From Glandiceps talaboti (lineage: Eukaryota; Hemichordata; Enteropneusta; Spengelidae), in NCBI RefSeq assembly GCF_964340395.1, contig NC_135571.1, positions 15,417,221 to 15,481,220 of the forward strand: 64,000 nucleotides of DNA, given 5' to 3'. The stretch's first letter is position 1. Every line of letters starts with the position of its first letter. Made by a program: the position numbers and the translations under genes. Below are positions 12,966 to 24,190 of the stretch, piece by piece. Under the pieces are notes generated by a model. That model had not been told where the DNA came from. It did not search any database and saw nothing but the letters and a program-made list of their open reading frames with translations.

Positions 12966-13233
12966 GTCAATAAGACCCCTTAGATCACTCGTTTCCTTGT
13001 CTGAACAAAGTCAACAAGACCCCTTAGATCACTTGTTTCCTTGTTTGTACAAAGTCAACAAGACCCCTTAGATCACTTGTTTCCTTGTCTGAACAAAGTC
13101 AACTAGACCCCTTAGATCACTTGTTTCCTTGTTTGTACAAAGTCAACTAGACCCCTTAGATCTCGTTTCCTTGACTGAACAAAGTCAACAAGACCCCTTA
13201 GATCACTCGTTTCCTTGACTGAACAAAGTCAAA
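12966..13233 (+). repeat. 44-bp minisatellite (~6 units) just 3' of the anoctamin stop
   Basis: The unit is about 44 bp, containing caagaccccttagatcact followed by gtttccttg and (c/g)t(g/t)aacaaagtcaa. There are about six units, slightly diverged. It begins about 60 bp after the stop codon and is probably transcribed as 3' UTR. Confidence 0.9.
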
Positions 13234-13245
13234 TATTGAGGAAGA

Positions 13246-14207
13246 ATATCATACGAACATCAACCTAAATATTGCAATAAGTACACCACTATAGAAGTGC
13301 ACGAACATCAACCTAAATATTGCAATAAGTAAACCACTATAGAAGTACACGAACATCAACCTAAATATTGCAATAAGTAAACCACTATAGAAGTGTACGA
13401 ACATCAACCTAAATATTGCAATAAGTAAACCACTATAGAAGTACACGAACATCAACCTAAATATTGCAATAAGTAAACCACTATAGAAGTGCACGAACAT
13501 CAACCTAAATATTGCAATAAGTAAACCACTATAGAAGTACACGAACATCAACCTAAATATTGCAATAAGTAAACCACTATAGAAGTGCACGAACATCAAC
13601 CTAAATATTGCAATAAGTACACCACTATAGAAGTGCACGAACATCAACCTAAATATTGCAATAAGTAAACCACTATAGAAGTGCACGAACATCAACCTAA
13701 ATATTGCAATAAGTAAACCACTATAGAAGTACACGAACATCAACCTAAATATTGCAATAAGTAAACCACTATAGAAGTACACGAACATCAACCTAAATAT
13801 TGCAATAAGTAACCACTATAGAAGTGCACGAACATCAACCTAAATATTGCAATAAGTAAACCACTATAGAAGTACACGAACATCAACCTAAATATTGCAA
13901 TAAGTAAACCACTATAGAAGTGCACGAACATCAACCTAAATATTGCAATAAGTAAACCACTATAGAAGTGCACGAACATCAACCTAAATATTGCAATAAG
14001 TAAACCACTATAGAAGTACACGAACATCAACCTAAATATTGCAATAAGTAAACCACTATAGAAGTGCACGAACATCAACCTAAATATTGCAATAAGTAAA
14101 CCACTATAGAAGTGCACGAACATCAACCTAAATATTGCAATAAGTAAACCACTATAGAAGTACACAAACATCAACCTAAATATTGCAATAAGTAAACCAC
14201 TATAGAA
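13246..14207. repeat. 48-bp minisatellite (20 units)
   Basis: The 48-bp unit contains cgaacatcaacctaaatatt and ccactatagaag. Units are nearly identical and alternate between gtgca and gtaca at one position. As 48 bp is 16 codons, the - strand stays open (repeated MFVHFYSGLLIAIFRL); this is an artefact of periodicity. One unit near 13809 is one base short, which is why the open frame breaks there. Confidence 0.95.
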
Positions 14208-14344
14208 GAGTCAATTAGAGTGATCAGTCAAGGTTTTTAAAATTGACATAATTGTCAGTAACTCTGGAGACGTAATAAAGACATTAATGTCAGAGGGTAG
14301 TATGTTAATGACTAAAATAAAATGGAGAGACTATAGCTTTTATA

Positions 14345-14721
14345 TTTGATGTTTTCAATGCATAGATGACTGCAGTAGTAGATATATTCAATGCATAGAT
14401 GACTGCAGTAGTAGATATATTCAATGCATGGATGACTGCAGTAGTAGATATATTCAATGCATGGATGACTGCAGTAGTAGATATATTCAATGCATGGATG
14501 ACTGCAGTAGTAGATATATTCAATGCATGGATGACTGCAGTAGTAGATATATTCAATGCATGGATGACTGCAGTAGTAGATATATTCAATGCATGGATGA
14601 CTGCAGTAGTAGATATATTCAATGCATGGATGACTGCAGTAGTAGATATATTCAATGCATAGATGACTGCAGTAGTAGATATATTCAATGCATAGAAGAC
14701 TGCAGTAGTAGATATATTCAG
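14345..14721. repeat. 33-bp minisatellite (~11 units)
   Basis: The 33-bp unit begins atgactgcagtagtagatat and ends attcaatgcat(g/a)g. Central units are identical and edge units carry catag in place of catgg. Open frames on both strands (11-codon period) are artefacts. Confidence 0.95.
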
Positions 14722-15750
14722 GTTAAATGGTGATCTTACGAGAGTAGTATAGTTTTGTAGATGTATTATGATCACTTCAATCATCTCCATCATATAGTTG
14801 AATGGGTTACGTCAACACAACATTCCCGACAGCAATGGTGTAATGGTATTGGAGAGTTGCTAATAAAGTGATGACGTTATCACATCCCTATGTGATTTAA
14901 TCCAACACAGCTATACTAATGCAAGATTAATGAGCAATTGTTGGAATAAAGTATCCAATTACAACTGCTTGTCAATGTGTGATTGATATCAATACTACTG
15001 ACATTTACTGTTCAGCCTTTCCCCAGCATGCAGTTCAGCTAGATTTTCAGTAAAATGTGATTCTTTGACTATATATGGAGAGGATAGTGATCATAGAAAA
15101 TGTTAACAGGTATAGGACTAGACTATTACTAGAGAAACTCATCTAAAGTAACTGCCTTACAACACATTTTAAATAAATATGTAATCACAAACAGTCATTA
15201 ATCATACTTGAAACATTCAATTCATAATCATACTGAAAGTTGAAAATATAGTAATAAATAGAATTTAAGAGTAACATTTTTTTGTAAAATAATATTCAGG
15301 TAAGATATTTCACTATAGCTAATACTTTGTTCAAAGGTCAAAGCCACCTTATACTACATAGTATTACACGCTGTATGACGTAATGAGTACGGTCCTTGCT
15401 GAACTACAAATACTACATGGTATCAATTTCCTCACTCTAGTGTCAGGTGATGGTTGGCAAAGTATTATTTTGCAGTTTGTAAAATTCCAACAGGCAAAGT
15501 TATTTTTTGTTTCCCAACTGTGGAAGCTTAATAGGTAGACACCTCATTTCAAAGTGCACACCAATATGATATTAGTGGTACGTCAGCTGACTAATTAGTC
15601 AAAATAACCCAAATATTGTCAAATGTTGTCAAATTGACATCTTCAATAAAATTAGGTTGATTTCAACAAAATGTAGAAAGTATCAGAAATTGTAGTCAAC
15701 AAATGTTAGTTTTGCAATGTTTGTGACCATGTATTGTAACAATAACAAGG
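14722..15750. other. Intergenic or 3' UTR sequence, nothing recognised
   Basis: AT-rich single-copy sequence. AATAAA-like words occur (near 14866 and 15646), but I cannot place a transcript end. The words tatcagaaattgtag and aacaaatgttagtt (15683-15710) recur at 16730-16760, indicating a small dispersed repeat. Confidence 0.5.
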
Positions 15751-15932
15751 TCTGACAGTAAGTGACCTCTTAAGTGAAGTATCTCCTTGTTATCAGAAGA
15801 AATCCTGACAGTAAGAGACCTCTTAAGTGAAGTATCTCCTTGTTATCAGGAGAAATCCTGACAGTAAGTGACCTCTTAAGTGAAGTATCTCCTTGTTATC
15901 AGAAGAAATCCTGACAGTAAGTGACCTTTGAC
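15751..15932 (+). repeat. 53-bp tandem repeat (3.4 units)
   Basis: ctgacagtaag recurs at 15752, 15805, 15858 and 15911, spaced exactly 53 bp apart. The unit includes gacctcttaagtgaagtat and ctccttgttatcag. Confidence 0.9.
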
Positions 15933-16668
15933 CTTCATTTTTAAATATTCAAAGTATGTTATGTTTTAATTTGAGAATAAAAATAAAAATGTCTGTAATA
16001 ATGAAGACTTGTATAAATATTTATAAGCTAATAATAGAGTTCAGGTAGGAATGTTCATTTTTTGGATTTTCATTATCACAAATGCCTGCATAGTTAGAAT
16101 CCATTTTTTTAAAAATAAATCTACCAGATTTTGTAGAAATTGCATTTCATAGCACTTTGCTATTATTGTTGTATAGTTGTGTGTACCAAATTATATGAAA
16201 CATAAAACTTGCTTTCTTAAGATTTTGTCTAATTGCAAATCACCATTAACTGTATGCTAATGATTGTTACAAATACAAGATACATCAGCTAACTAATGTG
16301 TCAACATCAGTATGTACACTAATTTCATCTCCCCGCGACACCTTCCCGGTAAAAGTGGCTGAACCAAAGAAGTGCTCACTAAATTAAATCAAATTTGAAG
16401 CATTCATCATCAAAAGTTATTGACAAGTTGTAAAATTAACAGCTGCCTATAAAACACTTTATAGATGACATGCACTTTGTTATCATCAATGCATTTGAGA
16501 TTTAAAGGATACACTCATTAATTAGCAAATAAGTCACTAAAATTAGAAGTTATATCAACATGCTTTATGTGCTCTGTATTTACCAAGTTATGGGAAATTT
16601 AATGTTTCAATTATCATGTGTATGTGTATCAAATTAGAATTGATGTAGTAGTTTGAGATATTGTGTCC

Positions 16669-16712
<44 letters not shown>
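16669..16712. repeat. (ACAG)n microsatellite
   Basis: About 10 perfect cagacaga-type tetranucleotide repeats, followed by agaaagaaag. Confidence 0.95.
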
Positions 16713-16713
<1 letters not shown>

Positions 16714-17452
16714 AAGAAAGAAACCATAATATCAGAAATTGTAGTCAACAAATGTTAGTTCCCTGAAAAGTGGTGCTTGGATTATTATAAATATTGAATA
16801 TTATAAATATTGAAGGGTGTAAAAGTTGTAGATAATCCAATCCCTAAAATAGTACATAATAAGGATTTGTCCAATAAAACCTCTTCAAAAGAAGAACAGC
16901 GGATGATGTTGGTATCACCAAGCTTATGATGTATCACCAAAGTTGTTTACATACCCAGAATTGCTGTAGGTATATAAGTTTATGGCTTAATGTGATACAT
17001 AGATAGTGAAATTAACTTTGTGTGAATACTGTACACCAATGACATCATCTACACTGCTGATCTACATCAATCTGTTGACAAAGACTGAAGTACACAGTTG
17101 AAAATTTCAGGCCTACTTTTCAAGTTTGTGTTTTGATCAAAAACTTTAAATCACCTGCAACTAGGTCAAAGTCAGCCTTGCCACTGTTCATCTTGAACAT
17201 GGTTAGATAACAGTGAAATCACCATGGTTACAGGGAAAGAATTATGATTACAGTGACATGACTATTGGATGGTTACTTTTCTAGAGAACTATATACCATG
17301 ATTAGTTAGAATATAGAGTAATGTACAAGAAGGAAATGTGGAAGACAATATTTATAGAAAATGATGTAGTTGATAAAAACATGGTATCTAAATATTTGTA
17401 AGCATTGATAACAAGGTTAATTTGAGATCAAGATTTTAAAGTGGCCATTTGT

Positions 17453-17530
17453 GATGATGATGATGATGATAACGATGACGACGGCGGCGATAATGACGAC
17501 GATGACGACAATGACGACGGCGATGATGAT
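17453..17530. repeat. GAT/GAC/GGC trinucleotide tract
   Basis: Imperfect trinucleotide repeat (gatgatgat, gacgacggcggcgat, gacgacgatgac). It is open in some frames as poly-Asp, but there is no coding context. Confidence 0.9.
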
Positions 17531-18169
17531 CATCATATGCCAAGTCTTTGTTAGTAACTCGATAAATTGCAAAAGATAAATGTGTAAAATTTTGACACAT
17601 TTTTTTTTTTAGCTTTTTGCAGTGTATTGAGTTTCAAACACAGGTGAATGTTGTTTCACTTTAAGATTTCTGTGTTATGTTTATTATTTTTCTTTTGTCA
17701 TTGTAATTTATATTCTATATATGCCGTACTGTACATCACATACACTTAGTAGATTTGTTAACAAATAGTACATATACAACATTCATACAATTGTCACTGA
17801 TGCTTTTACTAAATATGTGACTGTGTCCACCCACAGAGTACATACAAGCTGTGGCTAATGTACCAGTCTAATACATTACATATTTTATATATTGACATGA
17901 TATACATTTATTATAAACATCTTTCAAAATATGAAGTCAATCTGAAGGAAGGAAGTTATCTCTGAAATGGGAACAAACTTTGTAGTTTATGACTAGGCTG
18001 AAGTTAATTGAATTTCTAAATTTACAGATATATGTCTGTTATGGTAATTTTCTATTCTTTATGTGTTTGTATTTTTGTAATCTCTTTCGGGATGTAATAA
18101 ATATGGTGACTTGGATCTCGCCGTGTACTTGTCTTCTGTTTTAGCAACCCCCCTGTGTGCACGTGTGTG

Positions 18170-18175
<6 letters not shown>

Positions 18176-18251
<76 letters not shown>
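18176..18251. repeat. (CA)n microsatellite
   Basis: About 38 CA dinucleotides preceded by a gtgtgcgcgcgc transition, capable of Z-DNA. The HTHT and VCVC open frames here are artefacts. Confidence 0.97.
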
Positions 18252-18255
<4 letters not shown>

Positions 18256-18869
18256 TACTGCACTTTCTTTTCCCAAAATTTCCTGACATGTTCAGGTCCA
18301 TTTCATCCTAGGAAAGTTGATAGAAAATAAACAAACTTAACAATTCTTGCAAAGAATGAGGACTTTCTAAAAACATTGTAAGCTATAGTTCGATACACAT
18401 CGAAGACGACGACTTTACAGCCATGCATTGAACTGATTGGTTATTAGTGTCATTGCAAGGGTTTAGAACAATGCACAGGAAGGGGTCAGATTTCTTGGTT
18501 TGGTTTGCTGTGAACTAAGCTGTGCTATACATCCTAAGGATTTGGGTCGATCACACGTACGCATTATAGGCCTAGTAAGAACTGAGTTGGTGTGTCTATC
18601 TGTAGGAATGGATAGCCATCATGTTATATATTGGTCGAACACAGTACAATTGTTATTGTCATGCAAATTGGTCATCTCACATAATTAAATGTGTTCATGC
18701 AGTTTGGAAAGAATGTTAGCATTGTTTTCATTGGCAGATTGTTGTTATTAATATGTTAGTATTGTATGGATTGGAGGAGAGCAGTAGCACGTAACAAGAC
18801 TACGGTACATCAACAACTCAGTAGTTTTACTCACACAGATATCGGCCATGGCCTTGTTTTTTCTTCTGT
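18252..18869. other. Intergenic stretch, nothing recognised
   Basis: Single-copy AT-rich sequence without a supported exon, RNA gene or array. Confidence 0.5.
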
Positions 18870-19790
18870 AAGGAAGAGATATATTAGTGGGAGAAAGTAT
18901 GTGTATGTGTATGTGTGTGTCTATGTCTGTGTATGTGTGTCTGTGTCTGTGTCTGTGTGTCTGTCTGTCTGTGTCATTATTTTCTCCAAAATGCCTGGCT
19001 CAATTCAAATGAAATTTTGTACACATGTTCCGTAGGGTAATGGCAAGAACTGATTATGTTTTGGTAAACACCCATGAATATTAATGAGCAATTTACGTAA
19101 TTAATGGTTTTCGGTAATTAGGCTATATATCAAGAATGCACGCTTCAAATTCATTACCAGATTTAAACTGAATACCTTCCGTAAAGGCAAAGTTTTGAAA
19201 CTGTCGTTCCTACAGACAATTGTTGGAATACAAAAGAACATATGCAATAAGTTATTTTTTCTCATTGATTGCTATTTGCCCATTGCTGTTAGTGATCTCC
19301 TGGCCGACGGCAACATGTACAGTAACTGTGAAGCTTTATAGAACGTTGAGTTTTAAAGGCCCAAAAAAATTGTTTCTGGTCAGCGCCCATCACTTAAGTA
19401 CCCCCTTCCTGTGTGTTTTTTTTCATGTTTGTCCAGCCAATTCAGTCTGCAGATGAAAGGGAAAACACAAAAGTAACTCTCCCTACGTTAATTGCCATGC
19501 ACAGGTTAAGACAACTGCAAAACTAATCATGAACTAGCCCATGATATCTGCCCCACTTACACACTTGCTGTAAAGTACTAATTAAAAAGAACAGTAACTG
19601 CAATGATAAGTAGATACCAAAAACCATTAATTATGTAAATTGCCCGTTAATATACCCTACAGAACACATGCAATAGATTTCGTTTGAATTGAGGCAGTCA
19701 CTTTTTAGAAAATGGTGATAAAGTTGCACCACTTTAGACAACATTTCCTGACTAGAAAATATTTTTTTTCTTTTTTGTGGCCTATACCGA
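18870..19790 (+). mobile_element. Fold-back dispersed element, copy 1
   Basis: A TGTG/TGTC microsatellite (18900-18974) leads into an arm (about 18990-19110) with caattcaaatgaaatttt, tagggtaatggcaagaact and tgagcaatttac. Part of this arm returns inverted at 19620-19700 (taattatgtaaattgcc, ccctacagaacacatg, tttcgtttgaattga). The arms enclose about 470 bp (19150-19620) starting ccagatttaaactgaat. The left arm and the central part are both found again around 57915-59275, where the central part is inverted. No open frame with a recognisable domain is present, so it is inferred to be non-autonomous. Confidence 0.65.
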
Positions 19791-19806
19791 GTACTTTCTA
19801 AGAGGG

Positions 19807-19863
19807 TATATACGATCTGCGAAATAGCTACTGCTTTAGGACTTCAACATGGATTTGGTACAG
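19807..19863 (+). promoter_or_regulatory. Candidate TATA box, start codon and first-exon donor
   Basis: TATATA at 19807-19812 precedes an ATG by about 37 bp (ATGGATTTGGTACAG, 19849-19863), directly followed by the strong donor gtaagg. This could be a very short coding first exon (MDLVQ) of an unidentified + strand gene. No downstream partner exon was recognised, so it may be chance. Confidence 0.2.
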
Positions 19864-20505
19864 GTAAGGATTACATAAGGGGCTTGTCCCCTACCCATCT
19901 GTCCACTATCAACTTACTTAGTAGCAAACGTACATGCAAACATGCTTTGCTCGAGGAAGGTAAATGGTTGTTTAGTCTATAGTTCCAATACAATTATAGT
20001 TAGAACTGCATAGTTAGAACTAGTCTGGTTCGAACGTCCGTATTTGATTAACTTTGTAAAGTTAGAACTGGTATAGTTGGCCTCCAGACTAATACTAGTA
20101 ATAGTTGCTAGTTGTTGTATCTCGGGGATAGATTCTGGGGTACACAACCATGTTTACCTATACCTCATTACAGAATCAGCGTTGCCTTGGTTGAAGCATG
20201 GATGTATTACTGAGACCATGGTTGAAGTAATGGCCTTGAATGTACAAGCCGGTTATATTGTATAAAAAAATTGTTGGCTTTCAAGGTGTGTGTGTGTGTG
20301 TGTGTGTGTGTAGGGTGGGGGGGGGGCTATGGTGCAGGCGTTCCGCTCGCTCAACTTGGAAATGACGACTCACTCCACATGCAAACAGGAATGTGCTCAT
20401 TCAGCTGTATTTGAAGTATTAAGTAAACTGACACTAGTTGTGGCAATACCGTACACATCATGTGTATCTAGTGCCAGTCTCCTGACTACAATATACATAA
20501 AAAAT
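19864..20505. other. Intergenic stretch, nothing recognised
   Basis: Contains a short (GT)n tract with a G-run (20287-20328). No supported gene. Confidence 0.5.
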
Positions 20506-21672
20506 AATAGTGTAGTGTAGTGTAGTGTAGTGCAATGTAGTGCAATGTAGTGTAGTGTAGTGTATTGTATTGTAGTGTAGTGTATTGTATTATGATGTAG
20601 TATAGTGTATTGTATTGTATTCTAGTGTAGTATATTGTATTGTTGTGTATGTCAATGTATTGTAGTGTATTGTATTGTGGTGTAATGTAGTGTAGTATGG
20701 TGTATTGTATTGTATTCTAGTGGTGTAGTGTATTGTAGTGTGTGGTGTGGTGTAGTGTAGTGAAGTGCAATGTGTGTGTAGTGTAGTGCATTGTGGTGTG
20801 GCGTGGTGTGGTGTAGTGTAATGTAGTGTAGCATAGTGTAGTGTAGTGTATTGTAGTGTAATGTGTTGTATGGTGTAGTGTAGTGTAGTGTAATGTAGCA
20901 TAGTATAGTGGTGTGTAGTGTGTTGTATGGTGTAGTGTAGTGTAATGTAGTGTAGTATAGTATAGTATAGTATAGTATAGTATAGTATAGTATAGTATAG
21001 TATAGTATAGTTTAGTATAGTTATAGGGTAGTGTAGTATAGTATAGTATAGTATAGTATAGTATAGTATAGTATAGTATAGTATAGTATAGTATAGTATA
21101 GTATAGTATAGTTTAGTATAGTTATAGGGTAGTGTAGTATAGTATAGTATAGTATAGTATAGTATAGTATAGTTTAGTATAGTATAGTATAGTATAGTAT
21201 AGTATAGTATAGTATAGTATAGTATAGTATAGTATAGTATAGTATAGTATAGTATAGTATAGTATAGTATAGTATAGTTTAGTATAGTTATAGGGTAGTG
21301 TAGTGTAGTATAGTATAGTATAGTATAGTATAGTATAGTATAGTATAGTATAGTATAGTATAGTATAGTTATAGGGTAGTGTAGTGTAGTGTAATGTAGT
21401 ATAGTGTAGTATAGTATAGTATAGTGTAGTGTAGTGTAGTGTGTGGTATGGTGTAGCGTAGTGTAATGTAGTGTAGTGTAGTATAGTATAGTATAGTGTA
21501 GTGTAGTGTGTGGTATGGTATGGTGTAGTGTAGTGTAGTGTAATGTAGTGTAGTGTAGTATAGTATAGTATAGTGTAGTGTAGTGTAGTGTAGTGTAGTG
21601 TAGTGTAGTGTGTGGTATGGTGTAGTGTAGTGTAGTATAGTATAGTTATAGGGTAGTGTAGTGTAATGTAGT
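20506..21672. repeat. Pentanucleotide TAGTA/TAGTG array (~1.17 kb)
   Basis: A 5-bp satellite with two textures: tagtg-rich outer parts (20506-20950, 21370-21672) and a nearly pure tagta core (20950-21370). The island ttatagggtagtgtag recurs near 21020, 21121, 21288, 21369 and 21646, marking longer-range duplication. Open frames reading YYTI or HYTT are artefacts. Confidence 0.96.
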
Positions 21673-22347
21673 ATACTATAGTAGATATTTTCTTTGACAT
21701 GAAATAATGTACAAAATACATAATCTTGAGTCAAGAAACATACAAAAACACAAATAGCAGAGAGTTATTGATATGTATAAAACAATTTACTACAGTGTAT
21801 AGTATTGAATGTAATGATAATTCAAGAATTTGATAATTTTCCGAAGGTATTAGTGATAAAAATCATCATTTGAGCTCATTATTTATTGAAAGTATCTTTT
21901 TTTTTTGATAATTTTGAGAAACTTCAATTATAAGTTTCAATTGTTCCTTGAAATTGGTTTCTACTTGTAGCTTCATAATATATACCACATAGTATTTGGA
22001 TTCCAATCCAATAGCAGCACAGTGTCACAATGCTATTTTTGTCTTTACTCTTTGCTGGCACACGTACAAGACAACTCCCAACGCTTGCTGAAACAACTTG
22101 ACCTTAGACCAAAAAACATTGAGTCCCTTTGAATGAAACCATTGATGCTGTCCAACACGAGCTGTACATTGGGATAGGAAGGTGTATGGGTGTGCAAAGT
22201 ATTTGGCAGGAGGTTAGAAATAAACATTCCTTGAATGTAAAAAGGTACAGTATATAAATTTAATGTATGTTTTTTTTCCCCAGAACTTTCATCTACAGTG
22301 ACCTACATTTGAAGTGTAACTTGATTCTGGTTTAATACTTTATTCTA
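21673..22347. other. Intergenic stretch, nothing recognised
   Basis: AT-rich sequence. A 60-codon open frame on the - strand (22045-22227) shows no known family and no splice support. Confidence 0.45.
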
Positions 22348-22411
22348 CAACAATCTTATAAAACATAAAGATGGGTCTGCAGACCCATCTTTATGTTTTA
22401 TAAGATTGTTG
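22348..22411. other. 64-bp perfect palindrome without spacer
   Basis: Each 32-bp arm is the exact complement of the other. The centre lies between 22379 and 22380 (gggtctg|cagaccc); the arms run outward through catctttatgttttata to agattgttg. There is no loop, so it could extrude as a cruciform or fold as an RNA hairpin. The complementarity ends sharply at 22347/22412. Confidence 0.97.
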
Positions 22412-23162
22412 ATGGTTTTGTCTGTTTTAGATTTGCCTGTTCTTTGCTGTTCTCATTCTATTATTCACCTTAATATCTGAATCAACAAAATCCAAGCTTT
22501 GCTTGCTTGCCAGAACTTTAGAGAAACCATCAACCTAAACAACACAAACGACAAAAACAATGTATGTCTAGTGTCTATAAACATATTTCCTGCTATATTT
22601 AGAGTAAGTTTATCTGTTTATGGTAACACAGATGAGAATCAAATGCAGCTCAGCCTCTTTATTAATGGTGTTATGTAACTATAACCACCATCATTTTTTT
22701 CTTTTATACCAACTCAGATGAGAGAGATGATGACTAGTATACATGACTAAGTGGTCAGGGTGAACTGACCCATCTGTGTATTAAGTAAGAAAGTAATAAA
22801 GCATAATACTTGGTCTAGTATATGATTGGCTGTGGAAAGCCTAAACTTCAACATTTGCTTTGGTTCAGGTGCACAGAGGATAATAGAATGAGACCAGCTT
22901 GCAATAGATTAACCTACAAAGGTAAAAGCAGAGCATTCATGTTCAGTATTCAAAGAGACCTACCGGTACATGTCTATCAGCTAATCAGATTGCAAGTACA
23001 CTAGTGCTGTACAAAATAAAGTCTATTTCTAATCATTGAAAAAAGTGAGACCATGTCATGCAGTCTGGTGGTGATTAATCATCCAGATTATTTACATTGT
23101 GTGGTGTGTTTTGTTATTTTGCCTTTTATAACTAGTCCAAATAAAACCTCAACATGATATAA
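22412..23162. other. Stretch upstream of the integrase remnant, nothing recognised
   Basis: No recognised exon. A 60-codon open frame at 22822-23004 (+) has no recognisable domain. The 5' part of the integrase-like gene that follows may once have lain here, but I cannot see it. Confidence 0.4.
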
Positions 23163-24063
23163 AGTAATTGGATTAATTTCAGAGACTCTGTGCATGACAT
23201 AACAAACATACTTCAGCTAGATAGACTTGCTGCAAAAAGATATGGAAGATTAACAAGACAACAGTACAAAGTGAATAAAGGACCAAACCACATATGGCAC
23301 ATTGATGGATATGATCAATTAAAACCATTTGGTATATGTATCCATGCTGCAATAGATGGTTGGAGTTGCCGAATTTGATGGACTGAAGTTGGAACAACCA
23401 ACCAACAACCCTAGAGTTGTGGCTAAGTACTATGTTGATGCAGTCAGAAAGTTACAGGGTGTGCCACGAGTCATCAGGTTAGATCCAGGTACTGAAAATG
23501 GCATCATGGCTGACATACATACACATTTGAGAGAACAACACAATGATAGTTTGGCCCATGTCTCTGTCATGTTTGGATCTTCATCTCACAATCAAAGAAT
23601 TAAATAATGGTGGCGTTATTTTAGAGACAGTTATTATTATGTTCCTATTATATTGATTTGTTCAAAGACATGAGAGACAGTGGAGTGTTCATGTTGCAGA
23701 TCCTGTACACACTGAGTGTTTGCAATTTTGTTTCATTCCTGTAATAAGACAAGAACTGTACAGTTTGGTAGAACACTGGAATGTTCATCCTGTAAGATCA
23801 ATGAAAAATGTGACATGTCCTAGAGGGAAGCCAGATTTCTTGTACTTTAACCCAGAAGCATATGAGGCCAATAACCAAATGAACAGCTTGGACAATGACA
23901 TTCTTCAACAGTGTGAAGATAACCTACTGAGGACTGTGGTGTGGACTTTGCTGAACTTGCTTTTCACTTTATGCTGTCCAACAATTGGAATTTACCTACA
24001 ACAGCTGACCAAGCCATCATCCTATTTGGCAATTTGCTCACCCAAATTATGAACTATGAGTAG
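23163..24063 (+). pseudogene. Degraded integrase-core (DDE, rve-type) cellular protein gene
   Basis: Three frames together give the animal integrase-core family seen in fish, lancelet and cnidarian genomes. In order: RLTRQQYKVNKGPNHIWHID then GYDQLKPFGICIHAAIDGWS (first catalytic Asp), GVPRVIRLDPGTENGIMAD (second Asp), SSHNQRIK, then CLQFCFIPVIRQELYSLVEH and CPRGKPDFLYFNPEAYE. The tail reads WNLPTTADQAI, ending NYE with TAG at 24061-24063. Lesions: TGA at 23376-23378; a frame change near 23400; the expected catalytic Glu of QRIE is Lys, followed by TAA (23605-23607); frame changes near 23650, 23700 and 23935. The protein cannot be made intact. Upstream coding is not visible; a possible acceptor (atttcag) stands at about 23181. 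The substrate and role of this family are unknown to me. Confidence 0.85.
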
Positions 24064-24083
24064 ATTAAAAGACATGCTTGTTG

Positions 24084-24146
24084 GCACAACTGAACTTATA
24101 ATGTTAAGAAGTGCTATAGGTGTCACTAAGTGTCTGTTTGGTTGGC

Positions 24147-24179
<33 letters not shown>

Positions 24180-24190
24180 GGATATCTGTC
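24084..24190 (+). mobile_element. Short hairpin + CTGT microsatellite remnant
   Basis: gcacaactgaac (24084-24095) pairs imperfectly with gttaagaagtgc (24103-24114), followed by ctataggtgtca and a (ctgt)n tract to about 24190. The same hairpin with the same ctatagg follow-on begins the larger element at 60038, so this is a truncated member of that family. It sits 20 bp after the integrase pseudogene stop. Confidence 0.6.

Larger units (their letters stand above)
15933..18175. other. Intergenic AT-rich stretch with simple repeats only
   Basis: I see no exon with convincing splice sites or a recognisable protein. It holds an (ACAG)n tract at 16669-16712 and a GAT/GAC trinucleotide tract at 17453-17530. 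The remainder is low-complexity AT-rich DNA. Confidence 0.5.

Noticed and set aside
18176-18251. (CA)n open frames
   Set aside because: Dinucleotide repeat translations, not genes.
20506-21672. Telomere-like or interstitial telomeric repeat
   Set aside because: The unit is TAGTA/TAGTG (5 bp), not TTAGGG; no telomeric hexamers are seen.
22045-22227. 60-codon - strand frame (MFISNLLPNTLHTHT...)
   Set aside because: Composition is weakly protein-like, but there is no family, no splice sites and the length is within chance for AT-rich DNA.
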